This document shows positions 36,620 to 46,865 of a DNA stretch of 64,000 nt, piece after piece. The position numbers were made by a program, and so were the translations under genes. Under the pieces are notes generated by a model. It was given only the letters and a program-made list of their open reading frames with translations. It ran no database searches and was not told the origin of the DNA. Numbering within the stretch: position 1 is the first letter of the stretch; each line of letters begins with the position of its first letter. Origin of the DNA: Bradyrhizobium sp. 170 (GTDB lineage: Bacteria > Pseudomonadota > Alphaproteobacteria > Rhizobiales > Xanthobacteraceae); the NCBI RefSeq assembly GCF_023101085.1, contig NZ_CP064703.1:1612001-1676000 (forward strand), given 5' to 3'.

Positions 36620-37390
36620 AGCGCGGGGTATATCCCGATCTCGCGTGACCAAATCACGTTGTCCGCGATATGGCGCAAGGTCGTGTCCCCGATGGTGGTG
36701 TAGCTCGGTAGAGCAAAGCTCCCCGGACGCGCGCTGACCTGATCGACGAACCACATCCGCGCCGTCGCAACGGTATGATCGACATTGCAGTGGGCGCTGC
36801 CATGATCGGCTGCAATGTCAAAGATCACCGGAGCTTGATCTGCCCCCGTGCCGCGCCGCCACAGCCGCACCGTGCGCGCATAGCCAGATGTCGCCGCCAT
36901 ATCCCGCCCATAAGAGCTCGACAGCACCAGCGTATCGGGATCAATCCATTCAGTGTCGCGCTTGGCTTCCGCAACACGAAGCTATCGCGAGCAAACGCTT
37001 TCGCGTCGATGTCGAACTCACGCAAGGTGACAGCATCGCTGCCGCGCCGCGAGAGGCTCAGCATCGTGCGTCCATGAGCCCCGGGCAGCGAGGCCGTCGC
37101 ATTCAGAAGCCAGTCTTCACCCTCGCTGATAGCGAGCTGGTCGATGTCGAGCAGAACTTCCCACAACGCGGCGTTCGAAATTCGTCCAGAGTGGTTCGTC
37201 GCCAGAGGCCGCGTGGATTGTTGGCGTCCTTCCAGAAATTGTAGAGATAGCCGCCACGGCGGCTAATATATACTGTCTGATCGATCGTAAATCGAGGCCA
37301 GCGCGTCCCGCTCCCGCTCGAATGCCGCTCCGCCAAACGTCTGCAAGGTCTTGTAATTCTGCCGCTTGATAAATCTCAGCGCCCGCGCGC
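36620..37390 (-). pseudogene. Prolyl oligopeptidase (S9A) N-terminal relic
   Basis: Minus-strand pieces in several frames match the beta-propeller half of prolyl oligopeptidases: TLQTFGGAAFERERDALASI, YISRRGGYLYNFWKDANNPR and GLWRRTTLDEFRT open it. WEVLLDIDQLAISEGEDW and RGSDAVTLREFDIDAKAFAR continue it. SGYARTVRLWRRGTGADQAP and ARMWFVDQVS close it. The catalytic alpha/beta-hydrolase part is absent. It is out of frame in several places and is not functional. Confidence 0.7.
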
Positions 37391-39488
37391 TTTCGATCTG
37401 TTCCAATCACCAATATGGATCATCGTCTGGAGCCGAGAGCGAGGGCTTTCCAGCCCGCCACTTTGTCTTCGCTCTTGCTGTGATTGCAGTTCACTACCTC
37501 CAGTCCTGGCATTTAGGCGCACCGTGGGTATGGCATCCGCGGTGAAGCGCCGTCTCTCGTAAGTTTCTACAACCTGACGCGACGTGAGATGCAAGGCTAG
37601 TCCTTCGACGCGGATGTCGCACGGCATCACAGTTTTAGTGGTAATGACAATACGCGCGCGGTTGGAGCGATCCCAGCGGAGCTCGACTGAAGGATTGCGG
37701 CGATGGCCCTCGCGGGTCCATCTCTGCGACGCAGCCCATTTACACCGACGCGAGCGCCATTGTGCGGGATGCTGCGGATCTTCGCGGATATCACGTCGCA
37801 GAACCAGCCGACGTTTCGAGCGAACAGTACTTAGGTTCTTGGTAGTATTCGCCTGCGTGATCAAGGCAATCGTTTCCGTCATCAAAGTCTGGTCCTCCCT
37901 GCATGTGCATTCCGGTATTCGGCAAATGTGTGTTGTGTTCGATTCCGACGCGGTCGTGTTTCAATGCACGCTTGTGTGTCGCGAAAACGACATTCCCGAA
38001 GCGAGGCAGTGGCGGCGGTTTACAGATCGAAGGAAGTTCTGTCCTATTTTATATGCGATAAGTTTGGCCTCGGCGTGGGTGGTCACGCGGACGCCATGAC
38101 ATAGTGAACGAATCTCCATCACGTCAGCGAAAAGCTATCGCCAACCGTGCTACTGTGACGCCAGAAAGCCCGACCTTCCAGTTCAAATTAATCAATTCGC
38201 GCTTCGCGGGCTCCTCCGTGCGACTACCACCTTTCACATCCGTAACAGCCATGACAGGATTTCTGCACTGTCAGCACGGCGAGACGAGTTAGGATCGTTG
38301 GATTGCTCTCACCCCGCGCGGCCAGAGTTAGAACCTTCTCGGCGAGGCAAGCCTTCAATGAAGACGTCCGCTTTGCTTCAGGCACCATCCGGACAGCATC
38401 CTCCAGAGCACCTCTCAGCACAGCATGCAGCTTGGTTTGAGGGGGTGGATATGACATGGCGCAAAATCCTGAAAACTTAGAATCTAACGATGAGGGCCCA
38501 GCATGTCCCAGCCTCCTGATGGTCCATCAAAACGTTTGATAACGATGTTTCGTTTTGAGGTGGCAGTCAGTGGCTCAGCTGTGCCCAAAACGAATACAAT
38601 GACTAGGACCCGTTGAATGTGACAGTGGAGCTTCACAGACAGCTAAATTTTGTTCTGATCATTGCTGGGCGATCTCGACATTGACGCGACCGGAAAGTCG
38701 TGCGGCTTCGGCATTGCCGAAGGCATTCTGCCGTGGTGACGTCCAGATCAAGCTGAAGTGACGCCTGTGCTACGCGGCTTCGTCTTCGAGCCGGACGTGC
38801 AGTTGGTGTGTCCCGCGATTGAAGAGGAGTTCGGATCAGCCGAGGCCCGAACGGTCTCTACTGATGGGGCAAGCCACGTCTGTGCATACTATACTCTGGG
38901 CCAAGCCGCCGGCGATATGTGCCGGCCAAGGGCGCGTTGAGGGTGCGCTAGACACTGCCCGGTGGCGACATAGATGCGTCGGTTCGCGAGGACCTTGCCG
39001 ATGAAGCGGCTGCCGCAGATCACAAGATCTAGGCCGATCCCGCTGAGGCCCAAGGCCGCGTTCCAACTTCTTATGAGCTTAAGGTGCCGCCCCTTTGCCT
39101 GTTTATTCGTTAGCGTCCGCTCGAAAACGGCTCGCCGCCTCTCGTGTGTAGAGCATAGCCGCCGCGCTCTGTTCGATCACTGAGGCGTCGGGGCAGGGCT
39201 TGCGGACGGCAGCACGGGCGTGGCGTGCGAACCGGAAACGAATCGCGCCGGCGGCCACCGCTGCTTGGAATTCATCCAGGTGGTCGATGAGCCATTCCAA
39301 CGTTTGTCCACGTGTCTGTTCGGAGTCGCCGTCGCTTTGCGCTGTTGGAATTCAGGCGTGCTCGCCAGCGAGGCGAAAACTGCACATATCGGGCCGATAA
39401 GCCAGCCCGGTCACGTGGCTCCCTTGAAGATGATCTGTCGCGCCGAGGGAGGTCGCGCGGGAGCAAGTCGCTTCGCGTTTCACTGTGA
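37391..39488. other. Decayed stretch before the hup relics; no supported gene
   Basis: Two minus-strand frames (37391-37885 and 38224-38457) are the longest plausible ones. The second gives a 77-residue charged helical peptide (ALEDAVRMVPEAKRTSSLKA) that might be a genuine small gene. Neither has a clear ribosome site or known family. The rest shows nothing recognisable. Confidence 0.35.
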
Positions 39489-39671
39489 AGAGAGACATCC
39501 GCAAAGCTTGCCGGCATTCCCGTCGGACTTCCGACCGACATGCCCAAGACCTGGTTCGTGGCGCTCGCGGCCCTGTCGAAGTCGGCGACGCTGCGGCGGG
39601 TGCGGCTGAATGCGACCGCGGACCGCGTGGTCGTGCCGCCCGGCCGTCCGACGGCCAAGCGCACGCCATGA
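39489..39671 (+). pseudogene. hupU: hupU relic (regulatory hydrogenase small subunit, C-terminus only)
   Basis: The frame reads AKLAGIPVGLPTDMPKTWFV, then ALAALSKSATLRRVRLNATA and ends at TGA 39669-39671. This is the extreme C-terminus of the HupU/HoxB small subunit of H2-sensing hydrogenases. The remaining five sixths of the gene, including the iron-sulfur ligands, are gone. It overlaps the start of the hupV relic by four bases, the normal hupU-hupV arrangement. Confidence 0.6.
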
Positions 39672-40305
39672 CGCGCATCACGATCGGTCCGCTCAACGCG
39701 TCGAGGACGATCTCGAAGTTGGCCTCGATGTCGAGAGTGGGCGGGTCATGCGCGCGGAGGTGACGGCGCCGCTGTATCGCGGCTTCGAGCAGATCCTGGT
39801 GGGGCGTCCGCCCCTCGAGGCGCTGGCGCTGGCGCCGCGGATCTGCGGCATCTGCTCGGTCTCGCAGTCGGTCGCCGCGGCAGCCGCTCTTCGCGATGCG
39901 ATGGCGGCCGAGGTCGCGCCGAACGGGATTCTCGCCACCAATCTCGCGCATGCGGCGGAGAATGCCGCAGATCATCTCACGCACTTCTACATCTTCTTCA
40001 TGCCGGACTTCGCTCGCGAGGCCGTGCCGCGCACGCCTGGCATGAGAGAGGCACGGGACCGTTTCGCAGCGACGCGCGGCACTGCGGCACGCGATGTCTT
40101 GCCGGCGCGGGCGCGGCTGCTCGAACCCATGGGTATCTTCGCCGGGAAATGGCCGCTTAGTCTGGCCTTCCAACCGGCGGATGTCGGCGGCCCGCTGGAG
40201 CAGGCGCTGATCGGCACCGACGTCCGCGACGCCGGCGCACGCTCGGTCGCCATCCAGCACGTCGTGCGCTCGTTCGATCCCTGGATGGTGTGCACCGCGC
40301 ATTGA
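39668..40305 (+). pseudogene. hupV: hupV relic (regulatory hydrogenase large subunit)
   Basis: ATG 39668 begins MTRITIGPLN; one base is missing after 39696, and the next frame resumes VEDDLEVGLDVESGRVMRAE. The L1 metal motif RICGIC is present. After about residue 170 (KWPLSLAFQPADVGG) the sequence jumps to the C-terminus (RSVAIQHVVRSFDPWMVCTA), so roughly 260 codons are missing. In the L2 motif the first metal-binding Cys is Trp (DPWMVC instead of DPCMVC). Frame break, deletion and ligand loss make it a dead gene. HupUV normally senses H2 and controls HoxA-dependent hup expression. Confidence 0.85.
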
Positions 40306-40461
40306 GTGGTCTGTCGCGCGGGGGGGGGGGGGAAACTTCGTTGTCGCCTGAAATCGAATTGTTTCCGCTTTTCTCGGTCGGGGCATGCGCGCACCGCAAT
40401 TCGAGCAATTCAAATCTGCAACAATTTGGTATCACTCTACTTTCCTTACGCTCCCAGTGCT

Positions 40462-40477
40462 TGGCCTGCTTCTTGCT
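40462..40477 (+). promoter_or_regulatory. Sigma-54 -24/-12 promoter of hupSLCDF
   Basis: TGGCCTGCTTCTTGCT has the invariant GG and GC at the correct ten-base spacing of RpoN promoters (consensus TGGCACG-N4-TTGCT). It lies 45 bases before ATG 40522 of hupS. Known hupS promoters of Bradyrhizobium and Rhizobium are of this type. Confidence 0.75.
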
Positions 40478-40521
40478 TTCCTTGGCGTCATAGACAAGTC
40501 CAAGCCGAGGCGGGAGGATTC

Positions 40522-41613
40522 ATGGGCGCGGCGACGGAAACGTTTTACAGCGTGATCAGGCGTCAAGGTATCACGCGTCGGAGCTTTCACAAATTTTGCA
40601 GCCTGACTGCGACGAGTCTCGGCCTCGGGCCGCTGGCGGCGAGCCGCATCGCGAACGCGCTCGAGACCAAGCCCCGCGTGCCGGTGATCTGGATGCACGG
40701 CCTCGAATGCACCTGCTGTTCCGAGAGCTTCATTCGTTCCGCGCACCCGCTGGTGAAGGATGCCGTGCTCTCGATGATCTCGCTCGACTATGACGACACC
40801 ATCATGGCGGCCGCAGGCCACCAGGCGGAGGCGATCCTCGAAGAGACCCGCGCCAAGCACAAAGGGCAATACATTCTCGCGGTGGAAGGCAATCCGCCGC
40901 TGAACGAAGGCGGCATGTTCTGCATCGACGGCGGCAAGCCGTTCGTCGAGAAGCTGAAGATGATGGCGGAGGATGCGATGGCGATCATCGCCTGGGGCGC
41001 TTGCGCCTCGTGGGGCTGCGTGCAGGCGGCCAAGCCCAATCCGACGCAGGCGACGCCCATCGACAAGGTCATCGCCAACAAGCCGATCATCAAAGTGCCG
41101 GGATGCCCCCCGATCGCCGAAGTGATGACCGGCGTCGTCACCTTCATCATCACTTTCGGCAAATTGCCCGAGCTCGACCGTCAGGGCCGGCCGAAGATGT
41201 TTTACTCGCAGCGCATCCACGACAAGTGCTACCGGCGGCCGCATTTCGACGCCGGCCAATTCGTCGAGGAGTGGGACGACGAGGCGGCGCGCAAGGGCTA
41301 TTGTCTCTACAAGATGGGCTGCAAGGGCCCGACCACCTACAACGCCTGCTCAACCGTGCGCTGGAATGGCGGCGTCTCCTTCCCGATCCAGTCGGGTCAT
41401 GGCTGCATCGGCTGCTCGGAAGACGGATTCTGGGACAAGGGTTCGTTCTACGACCGTCTCACCAACATCAAGCAGTTCGGCATCGAGAAGAACGCCGACC
41501 AGATCGGCATGGTGGCGGCCGGAGCCGTCGGTGCGGCAGTCGCCGCGCATGCAGCGGTGACCGCGGTGAAGCGGCTCGCCGGCAAGCGCGAAGACGCGCA
41601 CCACACCAGCTAA
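40522..41613 (+). CDS. hupS: Uptake [NiFe] hydrogenase small subunit HupS
   Basis: A 363-residue small subunit of the membrane-bound uptake hydrogenase, carrying three Fe-S clusters that pass electrons from the active site to the cytochrome b. A Tat signal RRSFHKF is at 19-25. The cluster ligands appear in [49 protein letters not shown] and [14 protein letters not shown] membrane-anchoring hydrophobic helix lies near the C-terminus (about 320-345). The frame can be extended far upstream, but ATG 40522 follows GGGAGGA and fits the family's length. It heads the hup run behind a sigma-54 promoter. Confidence 0.96.
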   Translation: MGAATETFYSVIRRQGITRRSFHKFCSLTATSLGLGPLAASRIANALETKPRVPVIWMHGLECTCCSESFIRSAHPLVKDAVLSMISLDYDDTIMAAAGHQAEAILEETRAKHKGQYILAVEGNPPLNEGGMFCIDGGKPFVEKLKMMAEDAMAIIAWGACASWGCVQAAKPNPTQATPIDKVIANKPIIKVPGCPPIAEVMTGVVTFIITFGKLPELDRQGRPKMFYSQRIHDKCYRRPHFDAGQFVEEWDDEAARKGYCLYKMGCKGPTTYNACSTVRWNGGVSFPIQSGHGCIGCSEDGFWDKGSFYDRLTNIKQFGIEKNADQIGMVAAGAVGAAVAAHAAVTAVKRLAGKREDAHHTS

Positions 41614-41643
41614 GCGCCAAAGAGATCCAAGGGTAAGAAAATC

Positions 41644-43434
41644 ATGGGTATCCAGGCTCCCAACGGCTTCAATCTCGACAATTCCGGCAAGCGCATCGTC
41701 GTCGATCCGGTGACCCGTATCGAAGGTCACATGCGGGTCGAGGTCAATGTCGACGCCGACAACGTCATCCGAAACGCAGTCTCCACCGGCACGATGTGGC
41801 GCGGGATCGAGGTGATCCTGAAGAACCGCGATCCCCGCGACGCCTGGGCGTTCACGGAACGGATCTGCGGCGTCTGCACCGGCACGCACGCGCTGACGTC
41901 GGTGCGCGCGGTCGAGAACGCGCTCGGGATCACCATTCCGGAGAACGCCAATTCGATCCGCAATCTGATGCAGCTTGCCTTGCAGGTGCACGACCACGTC
42001 GTTCACTTCTATCACCTGCACGCGCTGGATTGGGTCGATTTGGTCTCCGCGCTTTCGGCCGACCCGCGGGCAACCTCGACGCTCGCGCAGTCGATCTCGA
42101 GCTGGCCGCTGTCGTCGCCAGGTTACTTCAAGGACCTGCAAACCCGTCTCAAGAAGTTCTTCGAGTCGGGGCAGTTGGGGCCCTTCAAAAACGGCTATTG
42201 GGGCAGCAAGGCCTACAAGCTGCCGCCTGAGGCCAATCTGATGGCGGTCGCGCACTATCTGGAGGCGCTCGATTTCCAGAAGGAGATCGTCAAGATCCAC
42301 ACCATCTTCGGCGGCAAGAATCCGCATCCGAACTGGCTCGTGGGCGGCGTGCCCTGTCCGATCAACGTCGACGGCACGGGCGCGGTCGGTGCCATCAACA
42401 TCGAGCGCCTGAACCTGATCTCGTCGATCATCGATCGCCTGATCGAGTTCAACGAGCAGGTCTACCTGCCCGACGTGGCGGCGATCGGTTCGTTCTACAA
42501 GGACTGGCTCTACGGCGGCGGTCTTTCCGGCAAGAGCGTACTCTCTTATGGCGACGTGCCGGAACACGCCAACGACTACTCCTCCAAGAGCCTGAAGCTG
42601 CCGCGGGGCGCCATCATAAACGGCAATCTCTCGGAGGTGCTTCCCGTCGATCATGCCAACCCCGATGAGATCCAGGAGTTCGTGGTTCACTCCTGGTACA
42701 AATATCCCGACGAAACCAAGGGACTGCATCCCTGGGACGGCGTGACCGAGCCGAACTACGTGCTGGGGCCCAATGCGAAAGGCACCAAGACCGCGATCGA
42801 GCAGCTCGATGAGGGCGGAAAATATTCATGGATCAAGGCGCCGCGCTGGCGGGGTCACGCCATGGAGGTCGGCCCGCTGGCGCGTTGGGTGGTGGGCTAT
42901 GCGCAGAACAAGGCCGAGTTCAAGGATCCTGTCGACAAGTTCCTGAAGGATATGAACCTTCCGCTGTCGGCGCTATTCTCGACGCTCGGTCGCACGACGG
43001 CGCGCGCGCTGGAGTCGGTCTGGGCCGGACGACAAATGCGCTACTTCCAGGACAAGCTCGTCGCCAACATCAAGGCCGGCGACAGCTCGACCGCGAACGT
43101 CGACAAGTGGAAGCCGGAGAGCTGGCCGAAGGAGGCCAAGGGGTTTGGCTTCACCGAGGCGCCGCGCGGCGCGCTCGCGCACTGGATCAAGATCAAGGAA
43201 ACCAAGATCGACAACTACCAGTGCGTGGTGCCGACCACCTGGAACGGCTCACCGCGCGATCGGCAAGGGAACATCGGTGCATTCGAGGCCTCGCTGATGA
43301 ACACCCCGATGGTCAATCCCGAGCAGCCTTTGGAGATCCTGCGCACGATCCATTCCTTCGATCCGTGCCTGGCCTGCTCCACGCATGTCATGAGTCCGGA
43401 CGGCCAGGAAATGGCCAGCGTCAAGATCAGGTGA
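41644..43434 (+). CDS. hupL: Uptake [NiFe] hydrogenase large subunit HupL
   Basis: A 596-residue catalytic subunit that splits H2 in the periplasm. The Ni-Fe ligands are Cys75 and Cys78 ([11 protein letters not shown]) and Cys575 and Cys578 (DPCLACSTH). The 15 residues after His581 ([15 protein letters not shown]) are the tail removed by HupD after metal insertion. Length and motifs are complete, so this copy should be active. AAGAAAATC precedes the start; the gap to hupS is 30 bases. Confidence 0.97.
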   Translation: MGIQAPNGFNLDNSGKRIVVDPVTRIEGHMRVEVNVDADNVIRNAVSTGTMWRGIEVILKNRDPRDAWAFTERICGVCTGTHALTSVRAVENALGITIPENANSIRNLMQLALQVHDHVVHFYHLHALDWVDLVSALSADPRATSTLAQSISSWPLSSPGYFKDLQTRLKKFFESGQLGPFKNGYWGSKAYKLPPEANLMAVAHYLEALDFQKEIVKIHTIFGGKNPHPNWLVGGVPCPINVDGTGAVGAINIERLNLISSIIDRLIEFNEQVYLPDVAAIGSFYKDWLYGGGLSGKSVLSYGDVPEHANDYSSKSLKLPRGAIINGNLSEVLPVDHANPDEIQEFVVHSWYKYPDETKGLHPWDGVTEPNYVLGPNAKGTKTAIEQLDEGGKYSWIKAPRWRGHAMEVGPLARWVVGYAQNKAEFKDPVDKFLKDMNLPLSALFSTLGRTTARALESVWAGRQMRYFQDKLVANIKAGDSSTANVDKWKPESWPKEAKGFGFTEAPRGALAHWIKIKETKIDNYQCVVPTTWNGSPRDRQGNIGAFEASLMNTPMVNPEQPLEILRTIHSFDPCLACSTHVMSPDGQEMASVKIR

Positions 43435-43450
43435 AGCAGGGGGAAACGCC

Positions 43451-44206
43451 ATGATGGATGTAGCTGCACGTCCGGCGGAAGCCGAGCCGGACCTCTCCGC
43501 GATAGCGGCCGATGCGGCCGGCGAACACGGGGTCGGCCGTCCCGCCGTCTATGTCTACGAAGCGCCGGTGCGGATCTGCCATTGGGTGAACGCGTTCTCG
43601 ATCATCGTGCTGATGGTGACCGGTTATCTGATCGGAACGCCATTGCCGTCGGTCCAGGGCGAGGCCTCGGCGAACTTCGTGATGGGCTATATCCGCTTTG
43701 CCCATTTCGCGGCGGGGCAGGTGCTGGCGGTGTTCTTCCTTGCCCGCATTCTGTGGGCCTTCGTCGGAAATCAGCATTCCCGGCAGATTTTCTATCTGCC
43801 GGTGCATCGCAAGCACTTCTGGAAGGAAGTGCTGCATGAAATCCGCTGGTATGCGTTCCTGGAGCACGAGCCGAAGATGTATGTCGGCCACAACCCGCTG
43901 GCGCGGACCGCGATGTTCACGGGCTTCACGCTGTTCGTGGCGTTCATGATTGTTACCGGCTTTGCGCTCTATTCGGAAGGTGCGGGCATCGACAGTTGGC
44001 AGCACAAGCTGTTCGGCTGGGTGTTCGCGATCTGGCCGAACAGCCAGGACGTTCACACCTGGCATCATCTCGGCATGTGGGCGCTGGTCGCGTTCGTGAT
44101 GGTGCACATCTACGCCGCGGTCCGTGAGGACATCATGTCGCGCCAGAGCATCATCTCCTCGATGATCTCCGGCGAGCGGCATTCCGCGACTGAGAAACTG
44201 GAATGA
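43451..44206 (+). CDS. hupC: Hydrogenase cytochrome b subunit HupC
   Basis: A 251-residue di-haem cytochrome b that anchors HupSL and sends electrons to the quinone pool. Four membrane helices are visible (about 45-70, 85-110, 150-175 and 195-225), with haem-ligand histidines in VRICHWVNAF, GYIRFAHFAAGQ and TWHHLGMWALVAFVMVHIYA. GGGGGAA precedes ATG 43451. Its stop overlaps the hupD start (ATGA). Confidence 0.94.
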   Translation: MMDVAARPAEAEPDLSAIAADAAGEHGVGRPAVYVYEAPVRICHWVNAFSIIVLMVTGYLIGTPLPSVQGEASANFVMGYIRFAHFAAGQVLAVFFLARILWAFVGNQHSRQIFYLPVHRKHFWKEVLHEIRWYAFLEHEPKMYVGHNPLARTAMFTGFTLFVAFMIVTGFALYSEGAGIDSWQHKLFGWVFAIWPNSQDVHTWHHLGMWALVAFVMVHIYAAVREDIMSRQSIISSMISGERHSATEKLE

Positions 44207-44796
44207 TACCGATGCCGACATCTTCGCAAGCAAACCGCATCCTGGTGCTCGGCATCGGCAACATCCTGTGGGCCGACGAAGGCTTTGGCGTGCGCGCGGT
44301 GGAGGAATTCCACCGCCGCTACGCCGTGCCCGACAACGTCACCATTCTCGACGGCGGCACGCAGGGGCTCTACCTCGTGAACTACCTGGAGGATGCGGAT
44401 CGTTTGATCGTGTTCGACGCGATCGACTATGGGCTCGAGCCCGGGCAGTTGAAGCTCGTTCGCGACGACGAGGTGCCGCGTTTCACCGGCGCCAAGAAGA
44501 TGAGCTTGCACCAGACCGGCTTCCAGGAGGTCATCAGCGCGGCCGACCTGCTTGGCCGTTGTCCGCGACATCTCGTATTGATCGGCTGCCAGCCGCTCGA
44601 CCTCGAGGATTGGGGTGGGCCGCTGACGAAGCCGGTGCGCGATCAGATCGCGCCGGCGCTCGAGCTTGGTTGCGAGATCCTGGCCGAATGGGGCGCCGAG
44701 GTGATGCCGCGCACCGCGCCGTTGACAGAATCGGAGCGGCTGCTCGCCAACGACATCGATCATCAGCATTACGAGGTGAGGGGGCGGCCGGCCTGA
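44203..44796 (+). CDS. hupD: Hydrogenase maturation endopeptidase HupD
   Basis: A 197-residue HybD-type nickel-dependent protease that cuts the HupL C-terminal tail after nickel insertion. The start motif VLGIGNILWADEGFGVRAVE carries the conserved Asp/Glu that binds nickel; the second Asp is in IVFDAIDYG and the His in LHQTGFQEV. It begins at ATG 44203, overlapping hupC. Confidence 0.93.
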   Translation: MIPMPTSSQANRILVLGIGNILWADEGFGVRAVEEFHRRYAVPDNVTILDGGTQGLYLVNYLEDADRLIVFDAIDYGLEPGQLKLVRDDEVPRFTGAKKMSLHQTGFQEVISAADLLGRCPRHLVLIGCQPLDLEDWGGPLTKPVRDQIAPALELGCEILAEWGAEVMPRTAPLTESERLLANDIDHQHYEVRGRPA

Positions 44797-44821
44797 CCGG
44801 CTGCACCGTCGGAGATCCGCC

Positions 44822-45118
44822 ATGTGCCTCGGCTTGCCGATGACGATCGTTGAGACTGACGGGATATCGGCGCTGTGCGAGTTCCGAGGCGAGCAGCGGC
44901 GCGTTTCGATGCTGCTGCTCTCGAACCCGCCGGCCGGTGCCAGGGTGCTGGTCTTTATCGACACCGCGGTTCGGCTTCTGCATGAGGCCGAGGCGCGCCT
45001 GATCGGCGCCGCGATCGACGGTCTGGGCGCAGCGATCAATGGCGAGGATTGCGATCGCTTCTTCGCCGACCTCATTGACCGCGAGCCGCAACTGCCCGAG
45101 CATCTCCGGCTTGATTAG
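44822..45118 (+). CDS. hupF: Hydrogenase chaperone HupF (HypC-like)
   Basis: A 98-residue HypC/HupF-family protein with the essential N-terminal Met-Cys (MCLGLPMTIVE). HupF has a HypC-like core plus a C-terminal extension and protects HupL during maturation under oxygen. It is distinct from hypC at 51944. Confidence 0.92.
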   Translation: MCLGLPMTIVETDGISALCEFRGEQRRVSMLLLSNPPAGARVLVFIDTAVRLLHEAEARLIGAAIDGLGAAINGEDCDRFFADLIDREPQLPEHLRLD

Positions 45119-45249
45119 GGCGGCAGCCCGCTCCGCGAGAGCCCGCGTCCTCGCTGGAGGATAAATTTCTATCTGCTAAGTTCATTTTCATCCGATATGG
45201 AAATTAGCTTTCCGTCTTGGGATTGATGCATCTCCTGTCGTGGAAATAT

Positions 45250-45263
45250 ATGATTCAAATCAA
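45250..45263 (+). promoter_or_regulatory. Candidate FixK/FNR box upstream of hupG
   Basis: ATGATTCAAATCAA differs from the FixK/FNR pattern TTGAT-N4-ATCAA at one position. It lies 32 bases before a sigma-54 -24 element and about 95 before hupG. FixK2 is known to drive symbiotic hydrogenase genes in Bradyrhizobium. Confidence 0.45.
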
Positions 45264-45294
45264 CTGGATAAATCAGGAAGGTGATAACCGTCCT

Positions 45295-45310
45295 TGGCAC
45301 GTACCTTGCT
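45295..45310 (+). promoter_or_regulatory. Sigma-54 -24/-12 promoter before hupG
   Basis: TGGCACGTACCTTGCT is a perfect RpoN consensus (GG and GC spaced by ten). It lies in the only sizeable gap of the hup run, 46 bases before ATG 45356 of hupG. Confidence 0.85.
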
Positions 45311-45355
45311 GATCCCTATTCCCAGCAGAATCATAAGCTTGTCAGGGGAGGTCTG

Positions 45356-45799
45356 ATGAAATTCCAGCAGGGAAGGCAGGATCTGGCCCGGCGTGGCTTG
45401 CCGGAGGTGGATGCTGCGACGGTCGATCGTTTTCTGAATACGACCGACGAGGCCGACGCCATCGCCGTGTTGCTGTCGGCGGGAGACCCCGCGCGTTTTC
45501 CGGAGGCGATCGACGTCGCGGTCGTGCTGCCGGAGCTGATCGAGGCATTCAAGGGTCGGTTGCGTGCCGCGGTGATCGCCCGCGGTGCCGAGAGCGAACT
45601 CGGCCAGCGTTTTGGCGTGCGCGTGCAGCCGACGCTGATCTTCGTCGCCAAGGGCGAGACACTCGGGCTGATCGCGAAGATCCAGGACTGGTCGATCTAT
45701 GTCGACCGCATCACCAAGCTGATCGACCGTCCGCGCGGCACGAGCGCCGTTGTCATGACAACCATCGTTCCCCAGCACCGCCAAGGTGTCGAACTATGA
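45356..45799 (+). CDS. hupG: Hydrogenase accessory protein HupG (HyaE-like)
   Basis: A 147-residue thioredoxin-fold protein of the HyaE/HupG family, thought to shield the HupS precursor before Tat export. The core includes [20 protein letters not shown] and [20 protein letters not shown]; the redox CXXC of true thioredoxins is absent, as is normal for HupG. The frame could start at GTG 45281, but that would overlap the sigma-54 promoter. ATG 45356 follows GGGGAGG. Confidence 0.88.
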   Translation: MKFQQGRQDLARRGLPEVDAATVDRFLNTTDEADAIAVLLSAGDPARFPEAIDVAVVLPELIEAFKGRLRAAVIARGAESELGQRFGVRVQPTLIFVAKGETLGLIAKIQDWSIYVDRITKLIDRPRGTSAVVMTTIVPQHRQGVEL

Positions 45800-46659
45800 A
45801 AGCGGGTTTCTGGACTGCGCCCGAGGGCGCGGAGCAGCCGATCAAAGTGTTTCCGATCGGCGATGAGAGCCTGAACGCGACGAGCGGCAGCCTGACCGCG
45901 GCCGGTGCCTTGGCCAAGCTTGCCACGCTCGACAGCGCGGAACTCGCCAGGATCTGCCCGAACGCCATCGAGCTGTTGTCGAAGGTGGCCGCAGCGATCG
46001 CGAGCCAGAAGGCCGGCATGCCAACGCAACTGTTCCGGCTTGGCAATCTCAACGATCTCGAGCGCAAGCTGATTGTCGACGTGATGGGCGAGGGCGAAGT
46101 GGCCGCCGTCGTTGCGCTGCCCGATGGATCGTTCGCGCAGATCCAGGAATCTGTGCTGGCCGGGATCTGGCGCGTGCGGCTCGAGAGCGACGCCAATCAC
46201 GAATATCTTGAGGTCGGGCCGATCCCGGAGATCGTGAAGCGCGCCGCTGCCGATCTCACGGCTGCGGATTTCGAGATCGGGCAGGCCCCCGAAGGTGCCA
46301 TGAACGTGCTGCCGGTGCTTGCGGAAATCCGCGAGCGGGCGCTCGCATGGCGGCCGGGCATCCGCTCGCAGATCATCAATTTCACGCTGCTGCCGATGAG
46401 CCCGGTCGACATGAGCTTTCTCCAGGACACGATCAAGAACGGGCCGATCCAACTGGTTTCTCGCGGCTATGGTACCTGCCGGGTGCTCTCCACGGGCATC
46501 CGCAATGTCTGGTCGGTGCAGTTCTTCAACGCCATGGACACCATCATCCTCGATACGCTGGAGGTCGGCGGCGTGCCGACGGTGGCGATTGCGGCTGACG
46601 AGGACTTCGACGACTCGGCTGAGCGGCTTCAGGAGATCATCGAGGCCTATTTCAAATGA
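45796..46659 (+). CDS. hupH: Hydrogenase accessory protein HupH (HyaF-like)
   Basis: A 287-residue HyaF/HupH protein, needed for maturation of the hydrogenase under oxygen. Recognisable segments are [31 protein letters not shown] and [20 protein letters not shown], then [20 protein letters not shown]. It overlaps hupG by four bases and hupI by four bases. Confidence 0.9.
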   Translation: MKAGFWTAPEGAEQPIKVFPIGDESLNATSGSLTAAGALAKLATLDSAELARICPNAIELLSKVAAAIASQKAGMPTQLFRLGNLNDLERKLIVDVMGEGEVAAVVALPDGSFAQIQESVLAGIWRVRLESDANHEYLEVGPIPEIVKRAAADLTAADFEIGQAPEGAMNVLPVLAEIRERALAWRPGIRSQIINFTLLPMSPVDMSFLQDTIKNGPIQLVSRGYGTCRVLSTGIRNVWSVQFFNAMDTIILDTLEVGGVPTVAIAADEDFDDSAERLQEIIEAYFK

Positions 46660-46865
46660 GCGGGTTCGAGAATTTTGGCGTGCGCCAGGACGTCGCCGAT
46701 GTCACGCGGCTGGAATGCAGCATCTGCTGGACGGTCTATGATCCCACCGATGGCGACGGGGTGGCACAGATCGCGCCCGGCACTTCGTTCGCGGCGTTGC
46801 CGGAAGACTGGCGCTGCCCGAACTGCGACTCTCCAAAATCCAAGTTCACGGCGATCGAGTCATGA
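46656..46865 (+). CDS. hupI: Rubredoxin HupI
   Basis: A 69-residue rubredoxin with the two iron knuckles C-S-I-C ([12 protein letters not shown]) and C-P-N-C ([14 protein letters not shown]). In hup clusters this one-iron protein helps assembly of HupS and hydrogenase activity in air. It overlaps both neighbours by four bases. Confidence 0.94.
   Translation: MSGFENFGVRQDVADVTRLECSICWTVYDPTDGDGVAQIAPGTSFAALPEDWRCPNCDSPKSKFTAIES

Noticed and set aside
39352..40413. 353-codon minus-strand frame across hupUV relics
   Set aside because: Shadow of the GC-rich hupV remnant; no motif.
40306..40521. N-terminal extension of HupS
   Set aside because: It overlaps the sigma-54 promoter and precedes the Tat signal; ATG 40522 with GGGAGGA fits the family.
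41350..42729. 459-codon minus-strand frame opposite hupS/hupL
   Set aside because: Composition shadow of hupL; no recognisable domain.
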